From positions 4,158,237-4,222,236 of the forward strand of contig CM035168.1 in NCBI GenBank assembly GCA_020205615.1: 64,000 bases of DNA. The letters are read 5' to 3'. The notes below the pieces were generated by a model. It did no database searches. It worked only from the letters and a program-made list of their open reading frames with translations, and had not been told where the DNA came from. This DNA is from Panax quinquefolius (Eukaryota > Streptophyta > Magnoliopsida > Apiales > Araliaceae). Shown piece after piece: positions 59,570-64,000 of the stretch. Position numbers and translations under genes: made by a program. Within the stretch, counting starts at the first letter, position 1. Each line of letters opens with the position of its first letter.

Positions 59570-60200
59570 TGTGGGCCCAGAAGTGCAAATTAAGAGTTCA
59601 TGACCTAATTGAATTAAATGCACAATTAGGGTTCATGACCTCATTAAATGTGCAAATTAGGATTCGCATAACCTAATGAATGAAGACTAAAAGCCAGAAA
59701 ATAAATAAAGCGAGACAGAGAAGCCTCCACAGGTCCCGAGGCGGAAAGGCTCGTGGAAGCACTCGTTTTGGGAATTGATTGAGGATTGAATTGGTGGCTA
59801 GAAGACCCGAGGGTAATATGGGCATTATTACAATGAGTAAAGGTATTTGGAATTTCTCTGAAAACATGTGCCTAACATGTGACTACTTAATTCCAGGAAA
59901 CTCTATAAATACCCCTTCCATTCTAGGAAGGGGAGGGGGACTCTTTTTGATGACTTAAAGGCTGGGATATTCCACCTAAAAGCACTAAAAAGAGTTTGGA
60001 CATTTTCTCAACTCGAAGGACTCAAGAAGGCTCTTGGAATCCCTGCTACACTAACACGGTTCCTAGATTCTAGGATTGGAGAATCGTCACTGTCGTTCTC
60101 CCCTCTTCAATCAACCAATCAATTCCGTCTTTCTTTTGTGAATTCTCTCTCCTCTTCAACCAACACAAAATTTAACACTGGCTTAGCTGACGCGATTTAT
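59570..60200 (+). mobile_element. G6 3' LTR
   Basis: Opens TGTGGGCCCAGAAGTGCAAA, shares CTATAAATACCCCTTCCA and GGAAGGGGAGGGGGACTC with the 5' copy, and loses similarity near GATTTATTTG (about 60200). The outer end is uncertain, since TA-rich DNA follows and no TSD could be matched. Confidence 0.8.
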
Positions 60201-60212
60201 TTGCCACACATT

Positions 60213-60250
<38 letters not shown>

Positions 60251-60828
60251 CATTGTAGAGATTAATATTTTCTTTGTTGAAAATATCAATTCAGAGTAAT
60301 ACATTCATTAATAGCGTTTATTAATATAATAAGTTTGTAATAAACTAAATTATTAAATTAATTTGACGTATTTTTTATTTAGATCATTACGAGCCATTAC
60401 GTCAATTTCTAAATTTTTCATTACGCCATGTATTAGCTGATTTTGTCCGCAATGAAATATATAGGTCATAAAAGATAAAAGAGTAATGATTACAATTGAT
60501 TTAATATTTTAACTTACAATTATTTTATTCATCAATTAATTATAAAATTAATTCAGTCAATTTCAAAAAATGTTAGCCATCTCGATCGATTTATTTTCCT
60601 TTTATTCTAGCTTTTCAGATCATTTCTCTCAATTTGGTAAATCTGCCCCTTCCTCATCAATTTCCTTCTCTAAGGATGCGCACGTATTGACACTTCCTCT
60701 TCCATAAGTGAATTAATTTTTCCTAATTGATACAAATAAATTCTTCCTAAATCATTCTCCATCTCTCTTTCTCTCATTATATATCTATATACATCCTTTG
60801 CTCTGATTATTCTTCCGATCAACGAAAG
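60201..60828. other. AT-rich upstream flank of the gene remnants
   Basis: A (TA)n run at 60220-60246, then AT-rich DNA. The last 200 bp have CT-rich tracts and TATATATCTATATACATCC, as in a promoter and 5' UTR; it may be the old promoter of the FHA/AAA-type gene. Confidence 0.45.
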
Positions 60829-61847
60829 ATGGTTGAAACCTGGCGAAGCTCTTCATCCTCGAAATGTCCGCTACCTTCCCCTTCCTCATCTCCTCTCCCT
60901 AATGGCAAACGATAAAAGGATGGTTTTCCCTCTATTTTGGTTATGGTTTATCTAAATTCCCATAAATTTACATATGCATGAATGAATTTGTGTGATTGGT
61001 TTGAGTTTGATCGGTTCTGATCGGTGCCACAGGCGGCTAAGGCTTCGTCACCGCCGCCCAAAACCCTAAGTCTGGCGAAGGATTCCGACGCGGAATCAAG
61101 TAAACAGGAGGTTCGATCATATGATTCGTCTGTAAAACAGTCCTTCTCTTTTCTATTGTGTAATTGAAATTTATTGTTTTAGGGATTTGGTTTAATTTAT
61201 GGAATTTGTTATTAATTATTGATTAATTTGAAGTTCTTTTGCCTAATTGTTCAGGGTTTTTGACTAATTTGAGATGGGCCTAACGTCCTGTAACTTTTAA
61301 TTTAGGTGTTGAGCTACTGTTTCTATTTCATTCGGTTTAATTATTGATATTGATTTCATTTAGAAAACAAATACAACATAGTTACCCCTTCCCAAATTGA
61401 GAGATTTTATAAATAGGAGGAAAAGGTACAGTAACCAGGCATTCCCTTCTCAATGATAAATGTTGGGAGTCCTTTTGAGTCAGCAACCATTTTTGTTTTC
61501 ACATATACAAACTCATAAACTATTCATATAGATAAGCCTAGAACCGAAAATGTGTATAATTTACTTGCTTAATGGGTAGCTTGGAAGCAGAGAGAAAGGT
61601 GTGGAAGGTGAGCCTTTGGTGTCACCTATGTCTTTAGTTGAGGTTTTTTCTCTCGCATGATATTTTTACTATTTTGTAATATGCTGAATTGGTGATTAGT
61701 TTGGGTTTTCAAAAATTTCCAGGTAATTCTTTAATTGATGTGTAGAAGACAAAATCAAATGGGTCTATGCTCAATCGGGCCAAGAAAAAGCAACTGAAGG
61801 GAAGTGTTGGGGTGGCATGGGGAAAACTTATTTCCCAGTGTTCTCAG
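60829..61847 (+). pseudogene. N-terminal exons of an FHA/AAA-ATPase-type gene, decayed
   Basis: Four collinear exon-like pieces. 60829-60915: MVETWRSSSSSKCPLPSPSS then NGKR and a premature TAA. 61033 to about 61131: AAKASSPPPKTLSLAKDSD with SSKQEVRSYD, after an AG acceptor. About 61584-61645: EKGVEGEPLVSPMSL. 61746-61847: KTKSNGSMLNRAKKKQLKGS, VGVAWGKLISQCSQ, with AG and GT at its borders. These match the N-terminus of plant AAA ATPases with a forkhead-associated domain (recalled family, Arabidopsis At1g02890/At4g02480 type). The in-frame stop and lost GT after exon 1, and the absence of any FHA or AAA exon downstream, mark it as a truncated pseudogene. Confidence 0.7.
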
Positions 61848-62327
61848 GTTAGCTTTTTTCAATCTCCACTTATTTATATGAGTCGATTCAGTTAGTTTGG
61901 AACTCTTATATTTTCCTCGCCCATAAACAATCGTCCTTTAGCTTTTATTTATGTAGGATTTTTGAGATTTATGTATGCATATGGAAATTTAGGATTCAAT
62001 TTATTTTTAATTAATAATCTGAACTAAAAACGAAAAGGGGAAAGATAATTTTCTATGCTATAGAACAAATTATGGGCCAATCCAAGGACATCTCTTTGTC
62101 TAAAAAATTTGTCAAGGGACATCTTTGTCTAAAAATTTTGTGAAACATTTTGATCGCATATTGGAAATAGAAGATGCAAATTTTTGCCTCTTTGATTTCT
62201 TAAATATGTTGAGGTTCTCTCTTCACTTTTATCGATTCTCTTCAATTTCTTATAAGCACAATTGGGGTTAGTGTTTTCAGACCATATTTGTCTGTAAAAT
62301 TCTGTAATCCTAATTTATACTTTGTTT

Positions 62328-62329
<2 letters not shown>

Positions 62330-62362
<33 letters not shown>
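62330..62362. repeat. (TG)n(TATG)n microsatellite
   Basis: GTGTGTG run followed by TATG units, between the two gene fragments. Confidence 0.9.
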
Positions 62363-62365
<3 letters not shown>

Positions 62366-62699
62366 ATTTTTATAATTACAGTGGATACAATCTGTTGCTT
62401 TCAATTTAGTTCACTGTACATCTTATTTTACATAATTATTAGTGAAAGTTTTGGATACCCATCTACTAATTTGCTTTATTTGTTTTCTTGGATCAAAATG
62501 GATTTTTGTTTATGTTGTTTAATTGGTCATGATCAGAATTTGACTATTGCTAAACAGGTTGTAAAAATTCAAGATTTTGGTAAAAGTAGTAGTTGTTTGG
62601 TTATAGAGTAAGATGGTGAGGTGCAGCTGATATTTATGGATAATTTATGCTGTTTCAGTTCTCACATGAGGATGTTGGCATTCTTTTTGGTTATCTATT

Positions 62700-63380
62700 T
62701 TTCATCACGGGGAGTCTGATACTGAAAGAGATAAAATGCTTCTTGAGCTTGAACAAGAGTGCCTAGAGGTTTACAAAAGAAAAGTAGATACATCAAACAG
62801 GTGTAGAGCTCAGCTACAACAGACAATTGCTGATGCCAAAGCAGAGCTTGCAGCAATCCGCTCTGCAATAGGAGAACAACCAGTACATATTAGGCAGGTA
62901 AGATTTAAGTTTTGAAATGGTTTAGTGGAATTGGACATTAAAATATTTATAAGTCAGTACTCGAAGTTTTACATCAGTAGACCTTTTATTTCTATGATTG
63001 TGAACAGTTTTGAAAATTATTAAATTGGTTATGAATATAAACTGAAGCATAATAATCATAAATCTGCTCGAGGTAGAGGTTTTGTATAAATGTATCGTCA
63101 TTCACTTGAAGAAATTAACCAAATATCAACACAAATCAAATTTCTATTGTGATCTGATTGTTGCTATTTTAAATTGTCACATAGATGATATAAGAGGTGC
63201 TCTCATAATAAATGAAACATGATCATTTTTATCCAAGTATATGAGGCGCTCTCATAGTATTGATGAAATTTCAAAATATACAACATTAATAAAGAACCTT
63301 TAAATTTGTTATTTTTTCTTCAGTTTGATCAAACTCCTGGAAGCTTGAAGGCAGAACTCAGGACCATTCTTCCATGCTTA
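62700..63380 (+). pseudogene. MAP65-type microtubule-associated protein fragment
   Basis: Exon-like piece of about 62700-62897: GESDTERDKMLLELEQECLE, VYKRKVDTSNRCRAQLQQTI, ADAKAELAAIRSAIGEQPVH, IRQ, ending in GTAAGA. A second piece, 63324-63380, starts after TTCTTCAG and reads FDQTPGSLKAELRTILPCL in the continuing frame. This is the N-terminal coiled-coil region of plant MAP65 (closest, from memory, to the MAP65-3 group), proteins that cross-link antiparallel microtubules in the phragmoplast. No start exon is found upstream and the second exon decays into TATATA after 63380, so it is a fragment. Its exons are open, so loss may be recent. Confidence 0.75.
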
Positions 63381-64000
63381 TATATATATACTGTTGTGTA
63401 GATGCTTACTATGAGATTCTATTGATGCTGACATTTATGTGTGTTGATCTTTATAGGTAAAATGTCTACATTACATGTTTGAAATGCCAAAAAGAAATAT
63501 ACCTTGATATTTCATAATACTTATAATGTATACTAATATAACAATCTTTTAATTGTAATATCCAAAATTGACTTGAAAAAGTTGATAATGATCTTATAAT
63601 TTGAAAGTGACCGAGTAACTAATATTGAGGTCGTGTTAGTACCATTTACGCGCTAGGGACTGTACTATTTTTTATCATATCCATCGTTCATCCAATCTAA
63701 CTACTGAACCAAAACAAACGAATTTTCAACGAATTGTTACAACCACCATCACTAGAAGAACTGAAGAAGTATAATTGATATTATTATACCTACTGCACAA
63801 ATTACACCGTGAAAATTCATTTTTTCTCTCCTCAGGTACCTCCATATCCTCTCTCTTACTCATTTTCCTATGTAATTGTACCTTACTCCTACTATTATAT
63901 TTCAATGATGATCTTCTGCTTTTGTTGATTGCGCAATGATCAATGAAGTTGTTACTACTGTTTAATTAAATGAATCGAACTCTCATGATTTGAAGTTGAA
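63381..64000. other. Unassigned flank
   Basis: AT-rich; no further MAP65 exon, terminal repeat or coding signal recognised. Confidence 0.45.

Larger units (their letters stand above)
34155..60200 (+). mobile_element. G6: gag-only LTR retrotransposon (TR-GAG-like), interrupted by G4/G5
   Basis: Two LTRs of about 640 bp (34155-34800, 59570 to about 60200) bracket a region with a gag gene but no protease, RT or integrase. Sequence continues from 38612 to 57527 once the 18.9-kb G4/G5 insertion is removed, giving a native element of roughly 7.1 kb. A primer-binding-like site follows the 5' LTR and a polypurine tract precedes the 3' LTR. Gag-only elements of this layout are known in plants as TR-GAG; assignment to that class is my inference. 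It holds three separate tandem-repeat tracts. Confidence 0.75.

Noticed and set aside
62288..62611. 107-codon frame with a cysteine-valine run
   Set aside because: The run comes from the TG microsatellite; the rest has no similarity and lies between two gene fragments.

Overview
This is plant nuclear DNA, from a eudicot and probably an asterid (inferred from protein resemblance only). It is AT-rich, has plant-type introns, and is dominated by nested LTR retrotransposons. I found no bacterial, viral-genome, organellar, rRNA, tRNA or CRISPR signal. Host genes or gene remnants cover only a small part: an apparently intact DCL-like plastid protein gene (21213-27703, three exons, + strand), and at the right end two unrelated degenerate gene fragments, an FHA/AAA-ATPase-type N-terminus (60829-61847) and a MAP65-type fragment (about 62700-63380).

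Left block (1-21032). A Copia 3' end with its LTR opens the window, followed by a TIR element and a fold-back. A PIF/Harbinger-like non-autonomous element (A; TSD TTA, 3562-21029) has then been filled by three insertions: a rearranged pair of Ty3/Gypsy pieces (4081-9334), a Gypsy deletion derivative G2 (9788-19392, 5-bp TSD) that carries a solo LTR of another family in its 3' LTR (15958-17802, TSD ATAAC), and a second copy (B) of the same PIF-like element (19515-20955, TSD TGA). The block stops about 180 bp before the DCL start codon.

Middle (21.2-31.1 kb). This holds DCL with a small non-autonomous LTR retrotransposon in intron 1 (23320-25035, TSD CCAAT), a Stowaway-type MITE downstream, and AT-rich intergenic DNA.

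Right block (31.1-60.2 kb). A TIR element holds a solo Gypsy LTR (G3). Beside it is a gag-only LTR element (G6, 34155 to about 60200) interrupted by a Gypsy deletion derivative G4 (38613-57526, TSD GAAAG), itself interrupted in its 3' LTR by the most complete Gypsy copy, G5 (45446-55634), with gag, protease, RT, RNase H, integrase and a chromodomain-like tail, all frameshifted. Order of arrival: G6, then G4, then G5.

The Gypsy family looks like the Tekay/Del chromovirus lineage, with very long LTRs (2.5-2.9 kb). G1, G2, G3 and G4 LTRs contain an array of roughly 70-bp subrepeats, many able to fold into a hairpin, with stems that differ between subrepeats yet stay self-complementary. I regard this as the least explained signal here. 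A second point is technical: the two LTRs of G5 disagree repeatedly at CTG/CAG trinucleotides, which suggests consensus errors and means its frameshifts should not be taken at face value. I did not find a new gene system; the novelty candidates are in TE structure.
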